DNA of 64,000 nucleotides from Clostridia bacterium (GCA_017556745.1 JAFYMF010000023.1:37661-101660), one strand, 5' to 3'; numbered from the stretch's first letter, positions 32,400 to 41,859 are shown. Translations and numbers: made by a program. The notes: generated by a model from the sequence alone, not told the origin.

Positions 32400-33674
32400 A
32401 TGAACAACGGATACGGCAACAATAATGATTATAACAATAATTATTCCGCTCCTTCGGAACAGAACAGATATGAGCCTATCATACTGAGAGCGGCAGAAAG
32501 TGATCCGCCAAAGAAAGAAAAGCGTGGATTTGGTGCAGGAATGGTCGTGCTCATTCTTGTGTGCAGTTTTCTCATTTCTACCGCTACAGGCTTTACCGGT
32601 GGATATCTTGTGTCCGCCATTATGCAGAAAAATAATGTAAGAGAAGATGTTATCAATAATTTCGGCGGCGATAACGGCGGAAAAACTACTGTAGTTTATG
32701 AGAATCTGTCAGCGGAAGCCTCTGAAGTGACAGAGGGCACGGTAGAGTCCGTTGCAGCAGCTGTTGAAAATTCCGTTGTTGAGATAACCACTGAAGTGGT
32801 AAGCACCGGTAACTTCTTCGGTCAGTTTGTTACCTCAGGTGCCGGAAGCGGCGTTATCATTACTTCTGACGGTTATATAGTTACCAACAATCACGTTATT
32901 GACGGTGCAAGCAATATTACCGTAAGACTTAAGAATGGTAATGAATACAAGGCTGTGCTTATAGGCACAGATGCAGATACAGACCTTGCTGTAATAAAGA
33001 TAGTCGCTAATGAGACACTTTCTCCTGCGGTGTTTGGAAACAGTGATGTTATTAAGGTCGGTCAGCAGGTAGTTGCTGTCGGTAACCCTCTTGGGTCGCT
33101 GGGAGGAACTGTTACTACAGGTATAATCAGTGCTCTTGACCGTGAGGTTACTGTTGAGGGTAAGAAAATGAACCTTCTTCAGACTGATACTGCAGTTAAC
33201 CCAGGTAACTCAGGTGGTGGACTCTTTAATCTTAAGGGTGAGCTTATAGGTGTTGTAAACGCAAAATCCTCCGGCAGTGATGTTGAGGGTCTTGGCTTTG
33301 CAATTCCTGCGGTTACCGCGTCAAAGACAGTTTCCGAGCTTATAGAATACGGTTACGTTAAAGGAAGAGTTGATCTGGGTCTTATACTCATTGACATTTC
33401 AGATGCTATGACCGCTATGTATTACAGAGTAAACGCACTTGGTTGTTATGTTTCTTCTTCTCAATATACAGATGATCTTAAACAAGGCGACAGAATAATT
33501 GCGATAAATAATAGAGAGATAGTTTATTCAGAGGATATTCTTGCTCTGAAAAATGATATGTCTGTCGGTGATACCATAACCGTTACCGTTGTTCGTAACG
33601 GAAAAACACTTGACGTTGAACTCGTCTGCAGGGAAAAGGTTCCGGACGATGTCAACATAGATTTTGAAACCTGA
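32400..33674 (+). CDS. htrA: HtrA/DegP-family membrane-anchored serine protease
   Basis: 424 residues. A short Asn-rich, charged cytosolic N-terminus leads into one membrane helix (VVLILVCSFLISTATGFTGG). The trypsin-like domain follows with the triad His (YIVTNNHVIDGA), Asp (DADTDLAVIKI) and Ser (NPGNSGGGLFN). A C-terminal PDZ domain runs from about 320 (ALGCYVSSSQYTDDLKQGDRIIAINNREI). HtrA degrades or refolds damaged exported proteins at the outer side of the membrane. A two-component system follows after a hairpin, a common arrangement in Firmicutes where the regulator responds to envelope stress. Confidence 0.93.
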   Translation: MNNGYGNNNDYNNNYSAPSEQNRYEPIILRAAESDPPKKEKRGFGAGMVVLILVCSFLISTATGFTGGYLVSAIMQKNNVREDVINNFGGDNGGKTTVVYENLSAEASEVTEGTVESVAAAVENSVVEITTEVVSTGNFFGQFVTSGAGSGVIITSDGYIVTNNHVIDGASNITVRLKNGNEYKAVLIGTDADTDLAVIKIVANETLSPAVFGNSDVIKVGQQVVAVGNPLGSLGGTVTTGIISALDREVTVEGKKMNLLQTDTAVNPGNSGGGLFNLKGELIGVVNAKSSGSDVEGLGFAIPAVTASKTVSELIEYGYVKGRVDLGLILIDISDAMTAMYYRVNALGCYVSSSQYTDDLKQGDRIIAINNREIVYSEDILALKNDMSVGDTITVTVVRNGKTLDVELVCREKVPDDVNIDFET

Positions 33675-33691
33675 TAACATTTTCCTCAAAT

Positions 33692-33727
33692 GTAAGAACG
33701 GGACCGCTTTTGCGGTCCCGTTCTTAC
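33692..33727 (+). terminator. Hairpin after htrA, probable terminator
   Basis: GTAAGAACGGGACCGC pairs with GCGGTCCCGTTCTTAC. The stem is very stable, but only a short T-rich stretch is in the right arm, so readthrough into the two-component system is possible. Confidence 0.65.
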
Positions 33728-33747
33728 GCTAACGAGTTGATTTTATG

Positions 33748-33776
33748 TTGCAATAAAGATAATTTTATATTATAAT
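33748..33776 (+). promoter_or_regulatory. Sigma-A promoter of the two-component system
   Basis: TTGCAA (33748-33753), 17-base spacer, TATAAT (33771-33776), 37 bases before the response regulator ATG. Confidence 0.72.
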
Positions 33777-33812
33777 TATATTATAGTACAGAAAAGACTG
33801 GAGAGGTATGAG

Positions 33813-34502
33813 ATGTACAAGATACTTGTAGTAGATGACGAAGCGAGAATAAGAGAACTCATAGTTAAGTACGCAACCTTTGAAGGTCACGAGACTGTGG
33901 AGGCCGGGGACGGAATGGAGGCAGTGCGTATTTGCCGCCAGCAGAATTTTGATATTATTATCATGGATATAATGATGCCCGAGCTTGACGGTTTCTCTGC
34001 CTGCAGAGAGATACGCAAGAATTCAAATACCCCAATACTCATGCTCTCCGCACGTGGGGAAGAGTATGACAAGATAAATGGCTTTGAGCTGGGTATTGAC
34101 GATTATGTGGTAAAGCCCTTTTCGCCCAAGGAGCTTATGCTTCGTATTGAAGCAATAATGAAGAGGGTACAGAGAGGGGTCTCCTCTGAAAAAGCTAAGA
34201 ATGAGATATTTGAGTATAATGGTCTTAAGGCGGACATAACTGCGAGAATCGTATATGTTGACGATCAGCGAGTAGATATGTCTCCAAAGGAATACGATCT
34301 CTTCTTCTACATGCTCAAAAACAAGAATATAGCATTAACAAGAGAAAAGCTGATATGCGATGTGTGGGGATACGATTTTTACGGTGATGACAGAACACTT
34401 GATACCCACATCAAACTGCTTCGTCGCAGTCTCGGTGAGTACAGTAAGCTGATAGTTACTCTCAGGGGCGTAGGCTACAGATTTGATATCAGCGACGTGT
34501 AA
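33813..34502 (+). CDS. OmpR/PhoB-family response regulator
   Basis: 229 residues. Receiver domain 1-120: acidic pocket VVDDEARI, phosphoacceptor Asp in IIIMDIMMPELDG, the conserved Thr/Ser-type switch in PILMLSARG, and Lys in YVVKPFSPKEL. The winged-helix DNA-binding domain runs about 130-229 (VDMSPKEYDLFFYMLKN, then LDTHIKLLRRSLGE and VTLRGVGYRF). It controls transcription on phosphorylation by the kinase encoded 15 bases downstream. Regulation of the upstream htrA is a reasonable inference from context only. Confidence 0.95.
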   Translation: MYKILVVDDEARIRELIVKYATFEGHETVEAGDGMEAVRICRQQNFDIIIMDIMMPELDGFSACREIRKNSNTPILMLSARGEEYDKINGFELGIDDYVVKPFSPKELMLRIEAIMKRVQRGVSSEKAKNEIFEYNGLKADITARIVYVDDQRVDMSPKEYDLFFYMLKNKNIALTREKLICDVWGYDFYGDDRTLDTHIKLLRRSLGEYSKLIVTLRGVGYRFDISDV

Positions 34503-34517
34503 CGTCACGGTGTTTAT

Positions 34518-36038
34518 ATGAATAATAATATAAACGGTAAAGGTAAAAGTGCACTGCGCAGGCGCAGACCGTATCTGTCAATGCAGTTATACGGATACTT
34601 CTCGTTTTTTGCGATAGTTATTTTGGTTATACTTTGGATATTTCAAACGGTGCTTCTCGATAATTCATACCAGACTATCAGAATGTCTGAGCTCAAACGT
34701 ACCGCTTCTACAATATCAAAGAAGATGGGGGATTCTCGGTTTGAGGAGATCGTCAAGGAGCTGGCGGTTGATTACGAGATATGTGTTAGAATTTATCGGG
34801 ATGACGGAAAGCAGACGGTATCTTGCGATGTTCTTGAGGACTGTGTTATTCATCATACCGATTCCGATACCATAAATAGCTTTTTCCTTGAGGCTAAGAA
34901 AAACGGTGGTCTCAGTATAACCGCCATGAAACGAGAGGGATTTAAATATACAGAATTCTCGGATGGCCTTGGGGATACTATAGTGCTTACCAATATTATC
35001 TCCGGTCCTGACGGCAGGGGGTACATTGTTCTTCTCAACGCAAATATTGCTCCCGTATCAGCTACCGTAAATACACTTCAGAGTCAGCTGTTGTGGGTAT
35101 CTATTCTAACCATAATGCTTGGTATGGTGTTTGCTATACTGATGTCACGGCAGATATCCAGGCCTATAGCCAAGCTGAGCCGTTCTGCAAAGACATTGGC
35201 AGGTGGCAGTTATAGTGTAGACTTTTCGGTAGGAGAAGGGTGCCGTGAGGTAGGAGAGCTTAGTGATACTCTTACCTATGCCGCAAAGGAACTGTCAAAG
35301 ACCGATAAAATGCAGAAGGAGCTTATTGCCAACATTTCACATGATCTTCGTACACCGCTTACTCTCATCAAGGGTTACGGTGAGGTAATGCGTGATATTC
35401 CCGGTGAGATGACTCCTGAGAATATGCAGGTTATAATTGATGAGACCGAGAGACTTTCCTCGCTTGTCAGTGACCTTGTTGACATGTCGAAGTTTCAGTC
35501 CGGAGCTCCCATGTTGTCTACCGAGAGGTTTGATCTTGGTGAGACCGTTCTTGAAACCATGGAACGGTATAAAAAATTAACCGAGAAGGACGGATATATT
35601 CTCGAGTGTGATTGTGAGAGCGGTCTTACAGTAGAGGCGGATAAAACGAGGATTCTTCAGGTTATATATAACCTGATCAATAATGCGGTTAACTACACAG
35701 GAGAGGATAAAAAGATCACTGTTAAGGCGTACCGCGATGGAGATTATGTTCGTGTAGACGTTATCGACACAGGTGAGGGTATTGAAGCGGATAAGCTTGC
35801 CCTTATCTGGGACAGATATTATAAAATCGATAAGGTACACCGCCGTGCCGCTGTGGGTACGGGTCTGGGTCTGTCTATTGTGAAAAATATTCTTGTGCTT
35901 CATGGAGCTGAGTACGGTGTAGACAGTGTTCCGGGACAGGGCAGTACCTTCTGGTTTGCAATGAAAGCAAGCAAGTCAGATCAAAAGGAAATAAATAATA
36001 TTAAAGATACAGGAGAAAATGACAATGGAACAGTATAA
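34518..36038 (+). CDS. Membrane sensor histidine kinase
   Basis: 506 residues. Two membrane helices (about 22-45 and 190-215) enclose an extracellular sensor domain of about 145 residues. HAMP follows (SRQISRPIAKLSRSAKTLAGG), then the dimerisation helix with the phosphorylated His in LIANISHDLRTPLTLIKGYGEV. The ATPase domain has NLINNAVNYT (N box), VIDTGEGI and GTGLGLSIVKNILVLHG. It probably phosphorylates the adjacent response regulator. The signal is unknown. The last 14 bases overlap the pyrE gene. Confidence 0.94.
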   Translation: MNNNINGKGKSALRRRRPYLSMQLYGYFSFFAIVILVILWIFQTVLLDNSYQTIRMSELKRTASTISKKMGDSRFEEIVKELAVDYEICVRIYRDDGKQTVSCDVLEDCVIHHTDSDTINSFFLEAKKNGGLSITAMKREGFKYTEFSDGLGDTIVLTNIISGPDGRGYIVLLNANIAPVSATVNTLQSQLLWVSILTIMLGMVFAILMSRQISRPIAKLSRSAKTLAGGSYSVDFSVGEGCREVGELSDTLTYAAKELSKTDKMQKELIANISHDLRTPLTLIKGYGEVMRDIPGEMTPENMQVIIDETERLSSLVSDLVDMSKFQSGAPMLSTERFDLGETVLETMERYKKLTEKDGYILECDCESGLTVEADKTRILQVIYNLINNAVNYTGEDKKITVKAYRDGDYVRVDVIDTGEGIEADKLALIWDRYYKIDKVHRRAAVGTGLGLSIVKNILVLHGAEYGVDSVPGQGSTFWFAMKASKSDQKEINNIKDTGENDNGTV

Positions 36039-36693
36039 GAGAGAATTTATCGAATTTATGGTGAGAAGCGACGTGCTTCGTTTCGGTGACTTTGTTACCA
36101 AGAGCGGCAGACGTACTCCTTACTTTGTTAACACCGGTAACTACCGTACCGGCGCACAGCTTTCCGCTCTCGGCGGATATTACGCTAAGTGCTTTGCAGA
36201 GAATGTAAAGGAGTGTGACGTTCTCTTTGGCCCTGCATATAAGGGTATTCCCCTTGCGGTTACCACCGCTGCTTCTCTTTACAGAGAGCACGGCATCGAC
36301 CTTCCCTACTGCTTTAACCGCAAGGAGGCAAAGGATCATGGTGAGGGTGGCACTCTTGTAGGTGCTCCTCTTTGTGACGGACAGAAGGTAGTTATCATTG
36401 AGGATGTTATTACTGCAGGTACCGCTATAAGAGAGACAGTTCCTGTACTTAAGGGCGCGGCTGATGTTGTTATCAATGATATGATCATCTCTGTTGACCG
36501 CATGGAGAAGGGTCCTGCAGGTGTTTCTGCAATTCAGGAGGTAAAGAAGGAGTTCGGTATCACCGTTCATCCTATCGTTACCGTTCGCGAGATCATTGAG
36601 GCTCTTCACGGTCAGGAGATTGACGGCAAAGTAGTTCTTACTGATGAGCTTCGCGACAGAATGGAAGCTTATCTGTCTGAGTACGGTATCTGA
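36025..36693 (+). CDS. pyrE: Orotate phosphoribosyltransferase
   Basis: 222 residues from the ATG at 36025, nine bases after AGGAG; ATG at 36019 is too close to that site. The family is clear: FGDFVTKSGRRTPYFVNTGNYRTG, DVLFGPAYKGIPLAVTTAASLY, FNRKEAKDHGEGG (flexible catalytic loop with Lys and Glu) and the PRPP-binding VVIIEDVITAGTAIRE. It joins orotate to PRPP to give OMP in pyrimidine synthesis. Its start and ribosome site lie inside the histidine kinase gene. No other pyr genes are nearby. Codon choice is strongly biased, as in the translation genes, unlike the kinase before it. Confidence 0.95.
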   Translation: MEQYKREFIEFMVRSDVLRFGDFVTKSGRRTPYFVNTGNYRTGAQLSALGGYYAKCFAENVKECDVLFGPAYKGIPLAVTTAASLYREHGIDLPYCFNRKEAKDHGEGGTLVGAPLCDGQKVVIIEDVITAGTAIRETVPVLKGAADVVINDMIISVDRMEKGPAGVSAIQEVKKEFGITVHPIVTVREIIEALHGQEIDGKVVLTDELRDRMEAYLSEYGI

Positions 36694-36739
36694 GTAAAAT
36701 AGCTTAACACGACCTAATTTTTAGCACCGGAGGCGGCAT

Positions 36740-39166
36740 ATGAAGATAATGGAAGAAAAGAGAATAGCTCTTTCCGTTACTGAGCTTGTACGCTTTTCCG
36801 TCGGTGCAGGTAATATTGATGCAAGATATGGCGGCGATGTAACGGGGGCGCTCATAAGGGGCTCGGCGATACATCGCCGCCTTCAGCGTGATTCAGGGGG
36901 GCTTTATGTACCTGAGGTTCCTCTTACCGGTACTGTTAATCTTGACGGATATGAATATATTCTGTCAGGACGGGCAGACGGAATAATTGAGACCCCGGAT
37001 GGGGCGGTTACGGTAGACGAGATCAAGTCTACCCGTATTGCCCCTGCACTTCTTTCTCCTTCAGTCCATGAGATGTACTTTTCTCAAGGGGAGATATATG
37101 CCTTTCTGTATTCCGAATACAAAGGTCTTGGCAGAGTTTCGGTGCGGCTAAGCTATTATCATACAGAGACAGATAAGATTTACCGTACAACAAGAGAATA
37201 TTCAGCTGCAGAGCTGAGGGAGAGGGTACTTCTCATGCTCGGCAAGGTTATGTTTATGGTTCGAGCCATAGAGGAGAGAAGACTTGTTCTCCCGTCTGAG
37301 CTTACAAATGCGGGTTTCCCATACGATAATAAGCGAGAGGGACAGAAGGAAACTATTCTTCGGGCGTATTCGGTTTTCAGACGAGGCGGGCGTATATTTG
37401 CGGAGGCTCCTACAGGTATAGGAAAGACTATCTCCGCTCTTTATCCGGCACTTAAAGCAGTAGGTACAGGACACGCGGACAAGGTATTCTATCTGACCGC
37501 AAAGGGGGTTATCGCTCGCCAGGCAGCTGATGCGGCAGAAAAGATGGGGGCGCCGCATCTTAGAACCATCATTCTCTCCGCAAGGAGTAAGCTGTGTATA
37601 TCTGAGGTCAAACCGTCCCCCTCACATACGGCAGAAACCTGTAACCCTGATGTGTGCCACGGTGCAAAGGGACACTATGAGAGATCTCGTGAGGCTCTTT
37701 CAGAGCTGCTTGAGCTTAGGGAGGTTTATACCCCCGAGCTTATTACCCGTGTTGCAAAAAAGCATAGGGTATGTCCATACGAGTTATCTCTTGATCTGTC
37801 TGAATTCTGTACTCTTGTTATCTGTGATTACAACTATCTTTTCAGTCCAAGGGTGAAGCTCCGCAGATATTTTTCTGATAACGGCGCTGAGAGGATAGAC
37901 CCATCCGAAAGATTTATTTTCCTCATTGATGAGGCTCACAACCTGCTTTCAAGAGCGAGGGAGATGTATTCAGCATCTCTTGATGCAGAAGAGGCTTCTT
38001 CTTTTGACGAGGTTGGGGGAGTAGTAGGAGAGGCAGCTGTTCAGCTTTCTCTGGCTATATCGGGGTGTTCCTCATTTATCCCCGAGACAGAGGAAAACGA
38101 GCTTGATGACGGCAGTCTCGGAATGTGCGGTGCTACCGTAATAGCTACACCGCCCGAGGCAGTTACCGAGGCGGCAGAGGCCTTCTGCCGTGGTATTATT
38201 GCCAGAAAGGCAATAGGCGCGGTTATAACTCCTGAGTTGACGGAATTCTATTATAAAGTGAACGGATATCTCGACAGAGCGAAAAATTCCGATGAAAGAT
38301 ACGCCGCGTATATAGAAATACGTGGTGGAGAGACAGAGATACGTCTTATCTGCCTTGATCCGTCACAGGATATTTCAAAATGTCTTGATACAGGACACGC
38401 GGCTATGTTTTTCTCGGCTACTCTGTCACCTATAGATTATTATATAAACGTATTGTCCGGCCCTGATACTGCTGAGTCTTTGGTGCTTGAGTCTCCTTTT
38501 CCGAGTGAGAATTTTTCAGTATTTATAGGTGACCGTTTCAGCACACGGTATTCTGACAGAGAAAAATCTCTTACAGCACTTTCCGATATGATTGCCGCGA
38601 CAGCAGGTGCCAAGAAGGGAAATTACATTGTTTTCTTCCCATCATATAGCTATATGAACTCGGTGTATGAGCGGTTTAAGAAAAGATATCCCACAGTTAC
38701 CGCTATAGTGCAGGAAAAAAATTCGGGAGAAAAGAAACGCAGAGAATTTATCTCATCATTTGAAGGGGACGGAGAGAGACGGGTCTTCTTCTGTGTTCTC
38801 GGAGGAATATACTCCGAGGGGGTTGATCTCGTGGGAGACAAACTTATCGGTGCTATTATAGTCGGTGTGGGGATCGGACAGATGTCAAATGAAAGAAACG
38901 TTCTCGCCGAGTATTATGAAAAGAAATACGAAGCGGGATATGATTACGCATATACCTACCCGGGAATAAATCGGGTGCTTCAGGCGGCAGGCCGCGTTAT
39001 CAGAAGCGAGACCGACCGTGGAATAATTGTTTTGCTTGACGACAGATATGCTGACGGTAAATATATGGAGCTGTTTCCGCCGTCCTGGAAAAGTAATATC
39101 AGATTCGTTGGCGATGCGCCGTCACTGAGAGAAGCAGCAAAGCGTTTTTGGGCGGAAGAAGAATGA
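36740..39166 (+). CDS. PD-(D/E)XK nuclease fused to XPD/Rad3-like Fe-S helicase
   Basis: 808 residues, GGAGG before the ATG. The N-terminal 200 residues carry a RecB/Cas4-like nuclease motif (SGRADGII then VTVDEIKST, with Asp and E-x-K). The helicase follows: Walker A AEAPTGIGKTISALYP (about 222), DEAH box FLIDEAHNLLSRA (about 395), motif III/IV FFSATLSP, and motif VI VLQAAGRVIRSETDRG. Four cysteines at about 286, 301, 306 and 344 (LCISE, CNPDVC, VCPYE) fit the XPD-type [4Fe-4S] cluster. It should unwind and cut DNA during repair, as in other DinG-like proteins. It starts 46 bases after pyrE. Confidence 0.88.
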   Translation: MKIMEEKRIALSVTELVRFSVGAGNIDARYGGDVTGALIRGSAIHRRLQRDSGGLYVPEVPLTGTVNLDGYEYILSGRADGIIETPDGAVTVDEIKSTRIAPALLSPSVHEMYFSQGEIYAFLYSEYKGLGRVSVRLSYYHTETDKIYRTTREYSAAELRERVLLMLGKVMFMVRAIEERRLVLPSELTNAGFPYDNKREGQKETILRAYSVFRRGGRIFAEAPTGIGKTISALYPALKAVGTGHADKVFYLTAKGVIARQAADAAEKMGAPHLRTIILSARSKLCISEVKPSPSHTAETCNPDVCHGAKGHYERSREALSELLELREVYTPELITRVAKKHRVCPYELSLDLSEFCTLVICDYNYLFSPRVKLRRYFSDNGAERIDPSERFIFLIDEAHNLLSRAREMYSASLDAEEASSFDEVGGVVGEAAVQLSLAISGCSSFIPETEENELDDGSLGMCGATVIATPPEAVTEAAEAFCRGIIARKAIGAVITPELTEFYYKVNGYLDRAKNSDERYAAYIEIRGGETEIRLICLDPSQDISKCLDTGHAAMFFSATLSPIDYYINVLSGPDTAESLVLESPFPSENFSVFIGDRFSTRYSDREKSLTALSDMIAATAGAKKGNYIVFFPSYSYMNSVYERFKKRYPTVTAIVQEKNSGEKKRREFISSFEGDGERRVFFCVLGGIYSEGVDLVGDKLIGAIIVGVGIGQMSNERNVLAEYYEKKYEAGYDYAYTYPGINRVLQAAGRVIRSETDRGIIVLLDDRYADGKYMELFPPSWKSNIRFVGDAPSLREAAKRFWAEEE

Positions 39167-39184
39167 CCGCCGAAAGGATAGTAT

Positions 39185-39805
39185 ATGACTCCTAAAGATA
39201 TAAAAGAAAAATACCCTGCGTTAACTTCTCTTATTGAGAGAATAGAAAACGCAGAGGATAAGATAACAGTGGTTATAGACGGTAACAGCGGAAGCGGAAA
39301 AAGTGTTCTCGGAGGAATACTTCGTGATGCTTTTGACGGTAATCTTTATCACGCAGACGACTATTTCCTTCCCCGGGACAGAAAAACACCCGACAGACTT
39401 TCAGAGCCCGGTGGAAATATCGACTACGAGAGAATGAGAGAGGAGTTGGTTCTTCCCCTTTCTGCCGGAGATAAGGTCATCTGTCGCCGTTACGATTGCG
39501 GTAAAGGTACTCTCGGTGAGGCGATAGAAATGCCGGACAAGAAGCTCAGTATCATTGAAGGTGTATATTCGATGCACAGAGAAATGCAGATCAATGGCGC
39601 GGTGAGGGTGCTCCTCACCTTGTCTGTCGAGCTTCAGAGAGAGAGAATACTGAAGAGAAACGGCGAGTTTATTCTTTCAAGATATGAAAAGGAATGGCTT
39701 CCCCTTGAAAAGAATTATTTTGACAGCTATAAGCTTTGGGAAAGCTGTGACTACGCATATAGAGTGGAAGAAAAGGATGGGGATACGGTTTATTATGAAA
39801 TGTGA
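39185..39805 (+). CDS. Uridine kinase-like P-loop protein
   Basis: 206 residues with AAAGGATAG upstream. Walker A VVIDGNSGSGKSVLGGIL (about 30-45), HADDYFLP as in uridine/phosphoribulokinase-type enzymes, GGNIDYERMREEL, VICRRYDC, SIIEGVYSMH (Walker B-like) and LRERILKRNG-type LID segment (RERILKRNG). The family phosphorylates nucleosides, pantothenate or other small alcohols; substrate uncertain. It overlaps the radical SAM gene by 11 bases. Confidence 0.8.
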   Translation: MTPKDIKEKYPALTSLIERIENAEDKITVVIDGNSGSGKSVLGGILRDAFDGNLYHADDYFLPRDRKTPDRLSEPGGNIDYERMREELVLPLSAGDKVICRRYDCGKGTLGEAIEMPDKKLSIIEGVYSMHREMQINGAVRVLLTLSVELQRERILKRNGEFILSRYEKEWLPLEKNYFDSYKLWESCDYAYRVEEKDGDTVYYEM

Positions 39806-40682
39806 ACTGTGCCCCAGGAGATGCGCCGTTGACAGAGACAGTCAGGTAGGAATGTGCGGTGTTACAAAAGAAGTGAAGATCGTTCGCGCGGCACTCCACA
39901 TGTGGGAGGAGCCGCCCATCTCGGGAGAGGGAGGATCGGGAACGGTGTTTTTCTCGGGGTGTCCGCTCCATTGTGTATACTGTCAGAACTCCGATATTTC
40001 AGACGGCAGAGCGGGTAAGACCGTCACTGTAGACAGACTTGCCGAGATAATGCTTGAGCTTGAAGAAAAGGGTGCACATAATATAAATCTTGTTACTCCA
40101 ACTCATTATGTGCATGCCATCATGCCTGCGGTAAAGACGGCGAGAGACAAGGGACTGTCCCTGCCAATAGTGTATAACACAAGCGGATATGAAAGGGTAG
40201 AAACAATAAAAGCACTGAATGGAACAGTTGACATATATCTGACCGATTTCAGATATATTACTCCCTCACTGGCAGAGCGGTATTCAGGTGCGTCGGATTA
40301 TCCCGAGGTTGCCTTAAACGCGCTGAGGGCAATGATTCAGTCGGTGGGTGATCCTGTCTTTGACGATGACGGAATGATGAAAAAAGGAGTTATTGTCAGA
40401 CAGCTTGTGCTCCCGGGACAATCCGATGAGGCAATGAAGATAACAGATCTTGTCTATCGTGAGTTCGGTGACTCGGTGTTCTTCAGCATTATGAGTCAGT
40501 TTACTCCCACCGAGTATCTTGACAGAGAGAGATTCCCCGAGCTTTGCCGTACTGTCACAGAAGAAGAATATGACAGAGTGGCAGAGCATGCGGCAGATAT
40601 AGGAGTTACCCAAGGCTTTCTTCAAGAGGGTGAGGCGGCAAGCGACAGCTTTATTCCACCCTTTGATCTTGAAGGCGTTTAA
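39795..40682 (+). CDS. Radical SAM protein, PflX/COG1313-type
   Basis: 295 residues from the ATG at 39795, which overlaps the kinase gene; the longer frame from 39684 would overlap it by 122 bases. An N-terminal cysteine set (CELCPRRCAVDRDSQVGMC) precedes the radical SAM cluster motif GCPLHCVYCQN (C-x3-C-x2-C). HYVHAIMPAV, PIVYNTSGYE and VDIYLTDFRY follow along the TIM barrel. It resembles pyruvate formate-lyase-activating enzyme homologues of COG1313, whose target is not established. Probably co-expressed with the preceding kinase. A strong terminator follows. Confidence 0.87.
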   Translation: MKCELCPRRCAVDRDSQVGMCGVTKEVKIVRAALHMWEEPPISGEGGSGTVFFSGCPLHCVYCQNSDISDGRAGKTVTVDRLAEIMLELEEKGAHNINLVTPTHYVHAIMPAVKTARDKGLSLPIVYNTSGYERVETIKALNGTVDIYLTDFRYITPSLAERYSGASDYPEVALNALRAMIQSVGDPVFDDDGMMKKGVIVRQLVLPGQSDEAMKITDLVYREFGDSVFFSIMSQFTPTEYLDRERFPELCRTVTEEEYDRVAEHAADIGVTQGFLQEGEAASDSFIPPFDLEGV

Positions 40683-40689
40683 AAATCAG

Positions 40690-40728
40690 AAAAATGGGCG
40701 GTCTCATTGAGACAGCCCATTTTTTTAT
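40690..40728. terminator. Bidirectional intrinsic terminator
   Basis: AAAATGGGC and GTCTC pair with GAGAC and GCCCATTTT (one internal mismatch), followed by a T-run. It ends the radical SAM gene and the convergent AEC transporter gene. Confidence 0.87.
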
Positions 40729-40734
40729 TATATA

Positions 40735-41679
40735 TTACAGTGCTACGATTAGACCGGCAACAAATACTACCAACGGTACGGAAGCCACGCAAAGGGCGGT
40801 GGCGGTACCGACTATCTGAGCGGCGTATTCCTGCTCAATATCGTACATTTCCGCAAACATTACGGTATTTGCGGCGGTGGGCAGGGCGGTCATTATAGCG
40901 GCTACATATACCATAGTGTCGGGGAGCTGGCAGAGCTTTGCAAGAAGAGTGATAATGATAGGGAATACCACCAGCTTAAGAACGGATACATAGTATACCG
41001 AAATACGGGTAAAGATCTTTTTAAAGGGTACCTTTGCAAGAAGCATACCGCAGAGGAATACCGACATAGGGGTACATACAGAGCCGATGGAGGACATACC
41101 GTCAACGATAAATTCGGGTACCGGAAGCTGGGATACATAGAGAATAAGACCGATAAAGCACGGTATAGTACCGAAGTTTATAACCATATTTTTCGGTTTG
41201 ATCTTTATGTCATCACGTCCCCTACCAAGGATAACCATACCCCAGGTCCAGGTATATATATTGAAGGTCAGAACGTAAATGCTGGCGTAGAACAGACCTT
41301 GCGGTCCCATTACCGCTTCCATTACCGGGTAACCGAGAAAGCCGCAGTTTGCAAAAATAAGGGCAAATTCGCATATTTTTCTCTTGTCCTTGTGACTGAG
41401 AAAGCGGGTGGAAACAAATGCGAGAACAGAAAGAATACCGTGTGCAACAATTCCTATCAGAAAAACGATAGCACCGTTTTTCAGGTTTTCTACAGAATAC
41501 GCGACCTTCATTTGAGAGCTGATGATCAGGAGCGGTTGAGCAACCTTTATAAGCAGATTTGATATCTGCTTTGAGGTGGTGTCGTTTACCCAGCCGAACT
41601 TCTTTGCCCCAAAGCCGACAAGAAGCATGGTGAACAACATTGCCACAACGTTTGATATTACCGATATATCTACAGTCAT
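40735..41679 (-). CDS. AEC-family transporter (auxin efflux carrier-like permease)
   Basis: 314 residues in about ten hydrophobic helices. Family marks: MLLVGFGAKKFGWVNDTTSKQISNLLIKVAQPLLIISSQ at the start, FANCGFLGYPVMEAVMGPQGL, and ALPTAANTVMFAEMYDIEQEYAAQIVGTAT near the end. Bacterial members move malate or other organic anions. Monocistronic with its own promoter at 41722-41750. Confidence 0.9.
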   Translation of the reverse strand: MTVDISVISNVVAMLFTMLLVGFGAKKFGWVNDTTSKQISNLLIKVAQPLLIISSQMKVAYSVENLKNGAIVFLIGIVAHGILSVLAFVSTRFLSHKDKRKICEFALIFANCGFLGYPVMEAVMGPQGLFYASIYVLTFNIYTWTWGMVILGRGRDDIKIKPKNMVINFGTIPCFIGLILYVSQLPVPEFIVDGMSSIGSVCTPMSVFLCGMLLAKVPFKKIFTRISVYYVSVLKLVVFPIIITLLAKLCQLPDTMVYVAAIMTALPTAANTVMFAEMYDIEQEYAAQIVGTATALCVASVPLVVFVAGLIVAL

Positions 41680-41721
41680 AAAAAACTATTCCTTTTCGGG
41701 ATCATTTAAATTACAAGGATA

Positions 41722-41750
41722 ATTTTAACATAACGGAAGTAAAAACACAA
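41722..41750 (-). promoter_or_regulatory. Sigma-A promoter of the AEC transporter gene
   Basis: Minus strand: TTGTGT (41745-41750), 17-base spacer, TAAAAT (41722-41727), with TGT before the -10 box. Confidence 0.65.
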
Positions 41751-41798
41751 TAGTAATTTTTCACAGTAGTTTAGAGATTATGTGTTAAAGTCTTATGA

Positions 41799-41830
41799 AA
41801 AAACCGTCTGTCATTATGACAGACGGTTTC
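41799..41830 (-). terminator. Intrinsic terminator of the F420-ligase-like gene
   Basis: ACCGTCTGTCA pairs with TGACAGACGGT around TTA; on the minus strand it runs into TTTTTT. Confidence 0.87.
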
Positions 41831-41859
41831 TGTATTCAAATTATCTTGCAGATGCAAGT

